From: Ascochyta rabiei
Lineage: Eukaryota > Ascomycota > Dothideomycetes > Pleosporales > Didymellaceae
Length of the DNA: 64,000 bases
Reading direction: 5' to 3'
Assembly (NCBI RefSeq): GCF_004011695.2
Contig: NC_082426.1
Coordinates: 1 to 64,000, forward strand
Part shown: piece by piece, positions 1-10,398 of the stretch
How the letters are laid out: every line of letters begins with the position of its first letter
How positions within the stretch are numbered: position 1 is the first letter of the stretch
Translations under genes and position numbers: made by a program
Notes under the pieces: generated by a model
The model's database searches: none
What the model was told of the DNA's origin: nothing
The model's input: the letters and a program-made list of their open reading frames with translations, nothing else

Positions 1-103
1 TAACCCTAACCCTAACCCTAACCCTAACCCTAACCCTAACCCTAACCCTAACCCTAACCCTAACCCTAACCCTAACCCTAACCCTAACCCTAACCCTAAC
101 CCT
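1..103. repeat. Telomeric repeat tract (CCCTAA)n
   Basis: About 17 perfect copies of CCCTAA read 5'->3' on the + strand, so the G-rich TTAGGG strand is the minus strand and the physical chromosome end lies to the left of base 1. The perfect array stops at about base 103, where it passes without a unique boundary into degenerate sequence that keeps isolated CCCTAA units. This is the standard telomere unit of filamentous ascomycetes. Confidence 0.98.
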
Positions 104-3100
104 CTTCCTACACTAAAACCCTAACACTTACTCTTACACTTTCTCTTCTTTACTCCTACTTTCTTTCTTCCTTCTTCTAACCCTTACTCTTACACCCTCT
201 CCTACTTCTAAACCCTCCCTCTTCCTTACCTTTACTTACACTTACTACTCCTTTTACACTCATCTCTACTCTTTCTCTTTTACCTCTACTCTTCTCTTCT
301 TTCTCTTCTTTTCTCTTACCCTACCCTCTTTCCATACACTAAAACCCTAAACCTTACTCTTACTTACACTCTCTTCTACTTTCACCTTAACCTCTTTTTT
401 CTTACTCTTTCTTAACTCCTTCTTCTTAACTCTTTTTCTCTATCTTTTTCTTATCTCTTTTCTTTTTACTCTTAACACTTACCTTCTCCTACCTACCTCT
501 TTTTAACTCCTTACTCTCTTCTTCACCTTACACTTACCTTCTTTTTCCTTCTTTACAACTCTAAAACCTCCTTCCTTCTTTTTTTCTTTTCCTACTCTTT
601 CCACTTACTTCTCTCTACTAACCTCTTTTCTAACACTAAAACCCTAACACTCTTCTTACTCTAAAACCCTAACCCTTTTCTCTACTACTACTACTTCTAC
701 CTCTACTCCCTTTTTCCCTTTTCTTTTCTTTTCCTCTACTCTTTTCTATTCTTTCTTCTACTTTTCCTTCTATCCTTACTTCTCTTTCTACTACTACTTT
801 TACTCTTACTTTCTTTTTCTTACTTTCTTCACACTCTACTTTACTTTTCTTCCCTCTCTTCTATTTTCACCTCCTTCTCTTCTACCCTTTTTTTCCCCAA
901 CCCTTAAACTCCTCTAACTCTTCTTTCTAACTTAACCCTACCCCTTACCCTTACACTCTTCTTCTTTAACTCTCTTACTCTCTTTCTCCCTCACCCCTAC
1001 ATTTTCTCCCTCTTTTTCACCTTCACTTCTACTCTCTTCTTCTTAATTCTTCTTCTTAACTCTCCTTCTCTTTCTACTTTTTTACTCCTAACACTTACTT
1101 CCTTCTACTTACTTTTTTTCACCTCTTACTTTCTTCTTTAACCTACACTCACCTTCTCCTTCTTTTTCTAAAACTTTACTACAAAACTCTCTTTCTTCTT
1201 TTTTCCTTTTCTCACCTTTCTTTTCCTCAACCTTTACCTACTCTTCCTACACCAAAACCCTAACACTTTTCCTACACTAAAACCCTAACCCTTTTACAAT
1301 CTAAACTCCTTCTCTACTACTACCTCTTCTACTACTTCTACTACTTCTTTTCTCTTTTTACTTATTACCTCTACTTTCTTCTCCTTTTTCCTACTTTCTT
1401 AACTCTTAAACACTACTTTTTCTTTAACTTATTCTACTTCTTCCTTCTCTTTCTTCTACTCTTTTCTACCACTTACTACATCTTTCTCTTTTCTTCTACT
1501 TTTACTTAAAACCCCAACCCTCTTCCTACACTAAAACCCTTATACTTACTCTTACACTCTTCTTTATTCTTACATTAAAACCTTTACACTTTCTCTTCCT
1601 TATCCCTACTTTCTTCCTTCTTCTAATCTTTACTCTCTACTTCTCTCCTTAACTCTTCCTCTTACACTCTACCCTCTCTTACTCTTAAATTCTTCTTTCC
1701 TCCTACTTTCTCTCCCTCACCCTTACCTTTACTTCTACTTATTTCTACTTTCACCCTCTTCTCTACTCTCTCTTTCCTACCTCTACTCTTCTCTTACACT
1801 TAAACCTTACTCCTTACTTTTACTTACACTCTTACCTCTACCTCTTCTCTTTCCACACTCTCTCCTACTTTAACCCTAACCTCTCTTCTTACACTAAAAC
1901 CCTAACCCTCTTTTTACTCTAAAACCCTAACCCTTACACTTATTCTCTCCTTCTTCCTTACTCTACTCTCTTCCTTACTTTACTCTTCTCTTTATTCTAC
2001 TCTCTCCTACTTCTTCTTCTCTTATCTTTTTCTTCCCTCTACTCTTCTACTCACAATACCTATTCTCTAATCCTTACTACTTTTCTCTATCCTTTCTACT
2101 TTTCTTATCCTTTCTACTTCCCTTATCCTTTCCTTTCCTTACTCTACTACTCCTAATCTTCTCTACTTTTTAATAATCTTTCTTTAAACTACTACTCTTT
2201 CTTTTCCTATTCTCCTTCTTCTCTCTTTTTTAAAACTTTAAATTTTACTCTTCTAACTTTTCTCCAAACCCTATCTCTCTTCTCACACTAAAACCTAACT
2301 ATTACTATTACTTTCTTCTCTACTTTCTCTCACTCTATTCCTTACCTTCTTCCTAACACATACACTTACTTTCTCACTTACCCTCTCTCTATCTTACTTA
2401 TTCTCTTTCTACCTTTCTCTTCTCTCTCTAATTTTTTACTCCTAATACTTACTCTCTTCTTCTTATCTTTTCTACTCATCTTTTCCACTTACTTTTCTCT
2501 ACTACTCTCTTTTCTAACACCTTAACTTTCTTCCTTCTCTCTTTACACCTATATTTACTCTTTACTCTATCTTTTACTCTACTAACTTAATTTTTTTTAC
2601 TTTTCTCTCTAAAATTACACTTTCTTCCTATACTAATATTCCCACCTTTATCCTTACACCTTCTTTCTCTTACTCTTACTTCTTCTCCTACACTTAACCC
2701 CTACTCTTCTCTTTTATTCTTACTCTCTTTCTTACAACTTACTTTCTTTATTTTTTAAAACCTTCTACTTTTATCTCTCTTTTTAACCTTCTTCTCTCTT
2801 CTTTTCTTTTATTTACACTACTTTTACTTCTTACCCTACTAACTTTTCTTTTCTAAACTTATACTCTCTTTCTATACTAACACCTACCTATTATTCTTAC
2901 TCTCTTCTTAACCTACTTTACTCTCTTATCTTTCTTTCTTAAACATTATTTTCTTCTTAACTAACCTCTTTTAACTTCTTTTCCTTTTCTTCTACTTCTT
3001 TCTTCTATCCTTACCTCTTACTTTCTTTACTCTATTCTTATTCTTTCTACTTTTCTAAATTTTCTTCTCAATCTCTCTCTTCTTTCTATCTCTTATCTCT

Positions 3101-3697
3101 TTCCCTAAACTCTTTATAAACTCTTTAAACATATACTCTCTACTTTTTACTTCTTTTTATACCTTTTCTCTTCTTTTCTCCTTATTTACTTCTTCCTCAA
3201 CCTTTTTAAATTTCTAACAAACTACAACTTTCCTTTTTACTTTACTTTTTCCTTTCCTTCCTCTTTCTACACTTTTTCTCTTCAACCTTCTTTCTTTTCT
3301 CAACTTTTACTCTTTCTAATCTTTCTTTTCTTTTCACCTTCTATTTAACTACTCTTTTATTTCATACATCTTTTAATAAACTAACTTCTTCTTCTACTTT
3401 CTTCTCTTCTTTTAATTCTTTCTTTTCATCTTTCTCTATTTTCTACTCTTTTTTCTTCATTTACTATCTTTACATCTTAATCACTTTAAATATCTTTTCT
3501 AATACTTTTACACTCTCTCTTTATTAAATACTACATTTAACTATCTTTTCTATCCTACTAACACTCTTTTAACAATTTTTTACCTTTTTCTACTTCTCTT
3601 CTTACTTTATCCTCTCTACTATTCTCTTCTCTTAACAATTCTTTCATTTCTCTTTTCTTTCCTTTTCTTCTTTTATACATCTCTTAACCCTATCTCT
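104..3697. repeat. Telomere-derived degenerate subtelomere with no G on the + strand
   Basis: The first G on the + strand is at base 3698, so about 3.6 kb after the perfect telomere is built only of C, T and A. The sequence is a C/T-rich mosaic of words such as CTTCTT, TACTCTT and ACTAAAACCCTAAC. Scattered CCCTAA units persist (near 111, 337, 633, 1274, 1530 and 1888), often inside the recurring word CACTAAAACCC, which suggests a higher-order repeat of several hundred bases. No gene is present. Towards 2-3.6 kb the CCCTAA words fade and the DNA becomes more T-rich. A GTA-only complement is what a telomerase-type template without G could write, but the mechanism is inference. Confidence 0.9.
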
Positions 3698-5055
3698 GCT
3701 ACTTGCGCGCTGTTATACTGCTGCATGAACAACGCTACTCTAATTGCTACTACCATTGCGTTGCTGAAAAAATTCGCCTTAAAACCGCTCTCTGTACCGC
3801 TTATCTATCTCTACAACTGCCTCTTCACTCTTGTGTAACACTTGACGGGCCTACCGCCCACCCACTTTCTCTTCTTCACCCTGCTTACCTGCTACTCTTC
3901 TCTATCCCGCTTCACGGTCTTAAACACCTCCCCTCCTTCACTCTTAACCGCATCGCTCCGGGGGCACATCCACGGGCCCCCGCCCAACCCTCTACCCCCT
4001 CTCCCGTGATACCTTATCACGGGCCCACCGCCCACCCTTATTCTACTCTCTTCTCTCCTTCATCCTTTGCTCGTGATGCCTTATCACGGCCCCACCCACC
4101 TCCCCTCTTTCTCCTTTACCCTCTACCGCCCTGCCCAACTGCTTTGTGACACCTGACGGGCCCTCCGCCCGCCCCTCTCTCACGCACTACGGCATCTACG
4201 GGTTCAGGAATGCCTTTCTGGGCTGCGGCACCACAATCGGATTTGCCAAACTTCCCTAACTACTGTTCTATCTTGTGACAATACTATGTAAACGCCCAAA
4301 ACACCTTGCTCCACGTCATTTTTATCCCGTTCCATCTTTCTAATCCACCTGATACCCTGTTCAAATGCCCTTTCCCTCTACCATTTATTCTTATACCCGA
4401 TTTACAAAGCAACCAACCCTGCCTAATCCAAATTCGCGCGATCAACGCGATTGACGCCCTCTTGCACGAACAACTTCTTGTACCTCTCCCATCCACCATC
4501 CTGCTGGCTCTTCTACCTATTGCGCATGTCTTTCTTAACTACTCTACTATCTATCCAAATTTACTTTGTCCTGACTCTTACTTTCTTCAATACGCACGGC
4601 TGCTTTTAGATAGGGACTCACTTGGTTTGGTCTGCTCTCTCCGGATTGTGGGCTCTTCCTGGATCGGGGGCTCTTCTTAAATGATCGGCTCTTACTACTT
4701 GGGGGCACTGATGTGGACTCCTTGGCTTGCAGGGACCACTTTCGGGCCACTTTGGGGGACTACTTTCGGACCACTTAGGGTGGCGCACTACTTGGCGCGC
4801 TACTTAGGGAACCACGTGGGGAACTACTTGGGAACCACTTGGATTGGGGGACCTACTCGGGTTGGACGTGCCACTCGGGTGGGGCAACCACTTGGGTTGA
4901 CGCACTACTTGTGGAACTACTCAGGGAACCACGCGGGTTTGTGCTGACTACGCGGCTTGATGCTGACCATGTGACTATGTGGATTGATGCTTACTGCGCG
5001 GGTTAATGCTTACTACGCGGGTTAATGCTGACTATGCGGGTTGGTGCTGACTACG
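3698..5055. repeat. GC-rich subtelomeric mosaic, module A
   Basis: Composition switches abruptly at 3698 from G-free DNA to GC-rich DNA. The block holds several copies of a short hairpin motif of the type CGTGATACCTTATCACGG followed by GGGCCCACCGCCCACC (near 4003 and 4070, with degenerate versions near 3835 and 4146). It also has a unique-looking segment around 4190-4310 that recurs at 14130-14255. From about 4680 the + strand becomes G/T-rich with words such as CTACTTGGG. Small open frames here are not gene-like: they are repeat translations without recognisable domains. The same order of segments recurs in module B about 9-10 kb further in. Confidence 0.75.
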
Positions 5056-5300
5056 TGGATTGGGGGATCCGCATGGGTTGGGGGCTCTACTTGGGTCGGG
5101 GGCTCTACTTGGGTTGGGGGCTCTACTTGGGTCGGGGGCTCTACTTGGGTTGGGGGATCCGCATGGGTTGGGGGCTCTACTTGGGTTGGGGGTTCTACTT
5201 GAGTTGGGGGATCCGCATGGGTTGGGGGCTCTACTTGGGTTGGGGGCTCTACTTGGGTTGGCGGGTATCACTCAGGTTGGCGGGTATCACTCGGGTTGTG
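5056..5300. repeat. G-rich 18-bp tandem array, module A
   Basis: Roughly 11 tandem copies of an 18-bp unit, TTGGGTTGGGGGCTCTAC, with variants containing GGGTCGGGGG or GGATCCGCATGGG. Runs of three to five G on the + strand recur every few bases, so this strand could form G-quadruplexes. That is the opposite strand from the telomeric G-strand at this chromosome end. The array ends about 190 bp before the stop codon of the helicase gene. Confidence 0.88.
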
Positions 5301-5492
5301 GGGACTACTTTGGTCGGTGGCCCTTCTCTGGGCGTTTCTTTCTACGTCTCTGAAGTGTCTGTGTTGCTATTTGGCTGTTTTGCACTTTCTGACTTGTGAT
5401 CACCGTGCAGTCGCAAGTCAGCCTACAGCACGTTTCTCCTGACTTCTCCTGACCTAAGGTTTCGGGTTACGGTTATATCAAACACATTCTTT

Positions 5493-8153
5493 CTAGTCTG
5501 CTAAATACGACTGCACATGCCCCTCCTCCCAAGCATATAGGAAACGACACATCTGGCTCGCGTCTCTCTGGCCCATCTTGATCTTTAATCCGAGCCACTT
5601 GTAAAGCCGGAGCTCATCGCTACCGTGCACAATCGCGGCGTCTTGCATCTGCTGCTCCAGCCATGGCGTGCACATCAGTGGCTGGCAGGCAAGCAGCGCA
5701 GCTACTGCTCTCTGGAGCACTCCATCGTACTGGCAAGGCACATGCATCCCTTGTGTCTTAAACGCACCCTGTATGCTTGTTTCCTCCCACTTGTTGCAGA
5801 TGGCTTGGGGCGCCCAGCAGTAAAAACACCGCGCATACTTCTCCCACTTCACTTGGTGCATAGATTTCACCTTAGACTCCATTAATGTCATCTGCGCTCC
5901 GCTGGCCTTTGAACAGTCCTTCCAGTCGTGGCGCGCCGGGTCAGCCTGAGTGGCCATGCAGATGGCGCACGCATTGCTCCAGCGCTGGAAGTGCTGCTCT
6001 AGCCGCTCCAGGTCATATACTTTTTGTTCCGTCCTTCGCCGTTGCCGGATCTTAACCCTCTGCTCTTTAACGACTATAGCTCGCTCTATACATCTGCGCT
6101 GCTCCTCTGCTGCCACTGCCGCAGTGTCGGCCTGCGTCTCCTCTGGCTCTTCCTGCTCTTCTTCGACGGCTTGTCGCTTGGTACCACCGGGGTGTCGCTC
6201 GCATAGATCACACTTCGACTCTCCCATCTCGCATTGCTGCCTGTTCTGTCTGCCGTCCATGTGCTTGTCTATCGCGATTCGCCGACAGGATTCGACTGTC
6301 ATAAACTCCTTTGCAGGTCGCTCCAGCTTGTAGCCGAGCGCCTTCTCTACCCTCCCCTCTTTTGTTACATAGCACGCTCTCATAACAATAGACTCGCTGT
6401 CGAGCCCCGTTCGTCCCGCCCGGCCGCTCTCTTGCACATATTGGAGCAGCAGGGGACACATGGCAACGTGGATCACCACCCAGACGCCTGCAGCGTCGAG
6501 CCTAAGACCTAGCATGTTCGTGGCTGTACAAAGCTTCTCTATGCCCAGGGTGAAGCTTCGCACCATGCGTGCCTTTTCCTCGTCTGAGCCCATCTGACGG
6601 TAGTATGCAGAGCACTGCAGAAGCTTCGCAAGCCGTTTCGTCTCGTCCACAGTTGGACAATAGACGATGATCTGCGCCTTAGGTCCGTACCTACTCCTCT
6701 TCGCAGCCACAAGCTCAATAAGTACTTTTTCTAGCGTGCCACGTGTGTACTCTAGCACCTGGTACGCAATGTTCGTTCGCGTGGTGCGTTCATCGCGGCA
6801 TATGGTTACGGTCTGGGCATCGAGCCCTGCGGTGTGCAAGAAGGCGGGCTGCAGCGTGGGCGGCAAGGTTGCAGTCAGGTAGACAACCTGTGTGCCCTTC
6901 TCCGTCATCTCCACCATCTTGAGGAGGTCTGGCCGCCAGTCCTGTGTCGACTCCAGCAGCACGTGGCACTCGTCTATCACGATACGATCTAGCTGATGGA
7001 GCATGCGCTTTTCGTCAATAAACCTGCCGAACGCCTTCGTGACTGCGCTCTTAGGCGTCACCAGCACAATACGAGCCCAGTACGGCGGTCTTCTTCCATC
7101 CCACTTCGCGCAGGGGATGCCGAGCTGGTCGCAGCGATCTTGCAGATCGTCTCGCAAGGCATTCAACGGAGCCACGACCACGGAGACGCCGCCTGGCGAG
7201 ACGGACGCGGGCAGCATGAACAGCATACTCTTGCCGGTGCCGGTAGCCATAACAACTAGCACGCGCAGCCGTCGCTGCATCACAGCCTCAAGGCTTTCTT
7301 CTTGCTTGCCACGATACTCGGCGTCCGGCCGTCCAGCGAGTCGCCTGAACTCTGCCTTGAGGTCCACCATCGCGAGCGACGACCAGCGCTGGAGCGCCTG
7401 CTTCTCTTGCTGCGCTACCATCTCCGCGCGAACACCGGGGTGCATGCGGCCGTCCTCCCAGGCGGATGCAAACTCCAGCACGCGATGCCAGTCCATGCTC
7501 ACCCGCCGGAACTCCTCCCGCTCGGCCATGGTCTGAAAGGGAGACTCCATCATGGAGCGGCCGTAGTTGCCCTCCTCTGTTTTAAGGCTGTGGCCGGACT
7601 GCAACGCTTGCGCGTTGCTCTTCGCCGGCGCTTTGTTCCAGTAGAGCACTTCCAACCAGTCGCGTGCTTGTCCATCTCTTGCCAGCTCTCGGTGGATGGC
7701 TGGGTAGGCATGCCGCCAGGCGCGGGTGCCGAGAGCGGTGTTCATGTACTGAAAGGTCTGCTCGCGCAGGACACGGCGTATGCGATCGGTGCCCCAGTAC
7801 CCGTCTGGGTTAGCGGATCGTGCCTTCTCACGGTCGGCTTCGCCGTACTCGTCTCCGTCGTCGCTCTCTTCGCTATCGCTCTCGTCGCCCCACTGCTCCT
7901 CCGGCTCTGGCTCCCAGATGAAAGCGGTAGGGCGGGCAACGCCATTGTGCAGCATCTGGAGATCATCTATGAACGGTCGACCGAGCCTGAGGAAGTACAC
8001 CACCAGCTCACCCACCTCCCAGGGAACATAGCGGTGGATCGTCTTGACACGCTTGCTGAAGCTATACCCCTTGTGGTACGTGGTGGTGAAGGATACCAGG
8101 CCACCCTCTACAAACACCCCCGATACCCCACCCCGTCTGCACTGTTCTCGCAC
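5493..8153 (-). CDS. Telomere-linked RecQ-type helicase, C-terminal part (helicase core)
   Basis: This is an 886-codon frame holding the helicase half of a subtelomeric fungal helicase. Visible motifs, in residues of this frame: motif I ATGTGKS (~303-309), motif II DECH (394-397), motif III TAT (427-429) and motif VI QESGRAGRTG (~574-583). A RecQ-like Cys cluster follows, and a C-terminal Cys-rich region (CAIC, CFYC) as in telomere-linked helicases. Motif V reads NMLGLRLD where the family usually has ALGLGID, so activity may be reduced. The first ~60 residues (HKGY, HRYVPWEVGEL) continue the conserved block that starts in the neighbouring frame at 8108-10102, so the two are one gene broken by a shift of one frame near 8110-8150. 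Homologues sit at chromosome ends in many fungi; a role in telomere maintenance or recombination is inferred from the family. No ATG precedes this frame, which supports the frameshift reading. Confidence 0.85.
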   Translation of the reverse strand: MREQCRRGGVSGVFVEGGLVSFTTTYHKGYSFSKRVKTIHRYVPWEVGELVVYFLRLGRPFIDDLQMLHNGVARPTAFIWEPEPEEQWGDESDSEESDDGDEYGEADREKARSANPDGYWGTDRIRRVLREQTFQYMNTALGTRAWRHAYPAIHRELARDGQARDWLEVLYWNKAPAKSNAQALQSGHSLKTEEGNYGRSMMESPFQTMAEREEFRRVSMDWHRVLEFASAWEDGRMHPGVRAEMVAQQEKQALQRWSSLAMVDLKAEFRRLAGRPDAEYRGKQEESLEAVMQRRLRVLVVMATGTGKSMLFMLPASVSPGGVSVVVAPLNALRDDLQDRCDQLGIPCAKWDGRRPPYWARIVLVTPKSAVTKAFGRFIDEKRMLHQLDRIVIDECHVLLESTQDWRPDLLKMVEMTEKGTQVVYLTATLPPTLQPAFLHTAGLDAQTVTICRDERTTRTNIAYQVLEYTRGTLEKVLIELVAAKRSRYGPKAQIIVYCPTVDETKRLAKLLQCSAYYRQMGSDEEKARMVRSFTLGIEKLCTATNMLGLRLDAAGVWVVIHVAMCPLLLQYVQESGRAGRTGLDSESIVMRACYVTKEGRVEKALGYKLERPAKEFMTVESCRRIAIDKHMDGRQNRQQCEMGESKCDLCERHPGGTKRQAVEEEQEEPEETQADTAAVAAEEQRRCIERAIVVKEQRVKIRQRRRTEQKVYDLERLEQHFQRWSNACAICMATQADPARHDWKDCSKASGAQMTLMESKVKSMHQVKWEKYARCFYCWAPQAICNKWEETSIQGAFKTQGMHVPCQYDGVLQRAVAALLACQPLMCTPWLEQQMQDAAIVHGSDELRLYKWLGLKIKMGQRDASQMCRFLYAWEEGHVQSYLAD

Positions 8154-10102
8154 TGTATCGAGGTAATCTCTGTCCCGCGACCAGGCCCGCCGCCAGACAT
8201 GTGAACAAGCGTGAAGAGGCCTTCTTTAAACCGACGCACTCCTTTCATGTACCTAGCTACAGCGTCATCGCGCCATAGCGTCCGTTCCGGCCGTTGTGTG
8301 CTATCTATCCCACGAATGAATCTCTCCCTTAGCGGAGCCTCGTCCAACACCCGGTCTAGAAGCCAGTCTTGCCATCTATCTAGCTGGTTGTTAGGGTGCT
8401 TCAGAAAGCTCCAGCCCGTAGCCAGCTCGGCTGGCTGATCGACGAGTTTGTCCACGGACACCTCTGGAAGCGGGGTGGTCCCGGGTCGCACGCAACCCCT
8501 TTCGTCTAGATCCAAGAGTAGGACGTCCTTGAATAGCTGCAACCGCACCGTCTCGCAGAGTCCCTTCACCATCGACCGGAGATCGGCTAGCGAAAAGCTC
8601 TGCTTGTCAATGAGAAGCCGATCTCCATCCCACGACACGATACCGGGAGTATTACGTCGCTTTGCCTGTGTTCTAGCTAGCGTACGCAAGCGGAGCATTC
8701 GATTCATAGGACTGGGTGTGCCTTTGAAGTCGGACAGCGTCATAAACCGTTCAGACATGTCTTTAACTAGCTCATACGCAGTAGGTGCTGTACAAGGGTC
8801 TTTCTGAAGCGCTTTATCTCGCTGGCAGCGGGCATGATGCACTACGAGCGCTTTCGAGGTAGTGATCAAAGCAGACAGCGTTGGCGAGAACTCGTGCGCC
8901 GGAACCCACCCACCGCCATGGTGATCAGGCTTGAGGCCGAGGACAGCCACTCCGCTCAGCAGTGCGCTCTCGTGCTCGTCGCCAGTCAGGCTGTGGTTGA
9001 GCAAGGCGATCCAAAAGCGCAGGCATCGCTCTTCCAGTTTCTCTTTCTTCGCAGCGTCGTCTGAGCGGGCTATTTGCTGGAGTGACACCAAGAGGGCGTC
9101 TTGCGTGCTGGTAAGTTTGTATGGCGGCCGCTCGACCTGGTCATATGTGCGCCACAGGTAGCAGAGGATGCTCACCAGCTTCTGGCTGTACTTCTTGATC
9201 GTACCGACTCGATGCCTAGCGTAGAAGGGCCGCTCGTTCGATTCTGCGCCCGCCTCACGTCGCTCGATAATCTCCAGTGCGAGTCTGCCGACAACCTCAG
9301 CTCGGCTGCTATCGAACGCTTTTTGTATCAGCCGCTCTATAGCTTTGCAAACATCGCGTAAGCCCGTGTTGTCAAACGCCACTTCTTCCTTCCCACGCGC
9401 GTCTACCTCCCCACCAGCTAGCTGTTTAGCGCGCAGAAGTGCCGCCCTTGGGATACCTTGTAGGTGCGGGACCCATTCTGTGAGCTCTAGCCACGGATCA
9501 GCCTGCGAACGGATGCCCTCTTTAATCTTATCCTGCGCTGCTGCTGCCTCACGCTCTTCTCGCTGATGCTGGCGATCTGCCTTCACTCTCTGGGAGATGT
9601 CTGCTAGAGTCGCAGCTCCAACGCTCGTCTCGACTGCAACATACGCCGGCCAGCCAACAGCTCTAAACAAGCGCTGGCAGGATTGGCTGTCTCGCCATAC
9701 TCGGTTGCGCGAGTGCTTGCTCTTTTGCCTTATATCTCCCCCTCGCTTTTGTTCGTTCACCCAGCCATGCTCATCCTTGCAATGTTTCTGCATGCCCTGC
9801 AGCGAGATGCAGGTATACCAACAACGCTCCGACAAGCATACCAGCCCGTCTTCTCGGCTTTTCAGACCAAAGACGGGCTCCTTAGCCGGCCTTGGTACAC
9901 GCACGTCTCCTGGACTCCACGCAAGGTTTGGTAGCGCGCGTACAGCTGCCGCCAGGCTCTTGCGCGTAGCGACTGTGACCTTGGGATGGCGCTCTTTGAG
10001 GTGCGTAACGATCTGCGCTGGTGGAATAGCGGTGGCACATGGTTTACAAACTACGACTCGAAGTTCAGGCCGGTGTTTAAACAGCTGCGCAAATAGTTCC
10101 AT
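8108..10102 (-). CDS. Telomere-linked helicase, N-terminal part (OrsD-like zinc region)
   Basis: A 664-codon frame starting at the ATG at 10102. Near the N-terminus are two zinc-finger-like clusters: CKPC followed by H-x4-H (residues ~19-40), and CLSERC...H...H (~88-113). This arrangement belongs to the OrsD/DUF3505 domain that precedes RecQ-type helicases in fungi. A Lys/Glu-rich coiled region follows, then a long alpha-helical region, and the frame ends just after the conserved HMSGGGPGRGTE block. It then runs into a stop within a G-rich stretch, while the reading continues one frame away in the helicase half (5493-8153). Together they would give about 1,530 residues, a normal length for this family. 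The gene is divergent from the gene at 10399, with about 300 bp between start codons. It may be intact if the frameshift is an assembly error. Confidence 0.82.
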   Translation of the reverse strand: MELFAQLFKHRPELRVVVCKPCATAIPPAQIVTHLKERHPKVTVATRKSLAAAVRALPNLAWSPGDVRVPRPAKEPVFGLKSREDGLVCLSERCWYTCISLQGMQKHCKDEHGWVNEQKRGGDIRQKSKHSRNRVWRDSQSCQRLFRAVGWPAYVAVETSVGAATLADISQRVKADRQHQREEREAAAAQDKIKEGIRSQADPWLELTEWVPHLQGIPRAALLRAKQLAGGEVDARGKEEVAFDNTGLRDVCKAIERLIQKAFDSSRAEVVGRLALEIIERREAGAESNERPFYARHRVGTIKKYSQKLVSILCYLWRTYDQVERPPYKLTSTQDALLVSLQQIARSDDAAKKEKLEERCLRFWIALLNHSLTGDEHESALLSGVAVLGLKPDHHGGGWVPAHEFSPTLSALITTSKALVVHHARCQRDKALQKDPCTAPTAYELVKDMSERFMTLSDFKGTPSPMNRMLRLRTLARTQAKRRNTPGIVSWDGDRLLIDKQSFSLADLRSMVKGLCETVRLQLFKDVLLLDLDERGCVRPGTTPLPEVSVDKLVDQPAELATGWSFLKHPNNQLDRWQDWLLDRVLDEAPLRERFIRGIDSTQRPERTLWRDDAVARYMKGVRRFKEGLFTLVHMSGGGPGRGTEITSIQCENSADGVGYRGCL

Positions 10103-10398
10103 GGTGTAAGGAGCAGAAGGGACACAAGTGGGCGCTATGCAACACGTCCGTTAGCCTAGTGTTTGCTATCCCCCGGCATATTGATCGACAGACTGTGTAT
10201 CGATCTTGCTTTTGGTTTAATTGCGCTCCCAGCTCCGCTAACGCTGGTTGGTGAGGGCGTCGTGGTACATCCGTGCGCGGCCTGACTTTCGGTGCCGCGG
10301 TGTGACCGCGTCAGAACCTCAACAACACCCAACCCCTTTCCGCACAACCTTCGTCCGAACTTCCGCTTGCAACCTCATTCGCAGTACACAAGTCGATA
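10103..10398. promoter_or_regulatory. Shared divergent promoter of helicase and nuclear protein gene
   Basis: About 300 bp separate the ATG of the helicase (minus) from the ATG of the two-exon gene at 10399 (+). No repeat or ORF with support lies inside, so both promoters must share this stretch. I see no clear TATA box or repeated operator. The assignment rests on geometry alone. Confidence 0.5.

Noticed and set aside
3703..5399. Several open frames of 60-150 codons in module A
   Set aside because: They are translations of hairpin mosaic and G-rich array on both strands (for example GLGALLGLGALL and SRAPNPSRAPNP) with no domain.
8153..8153. Separate helicase gene starting here with GTG
   Set aside because: No ATG exists, and the upstream frame carries the missing conserved block, so a frameshift in one gene explains it better.
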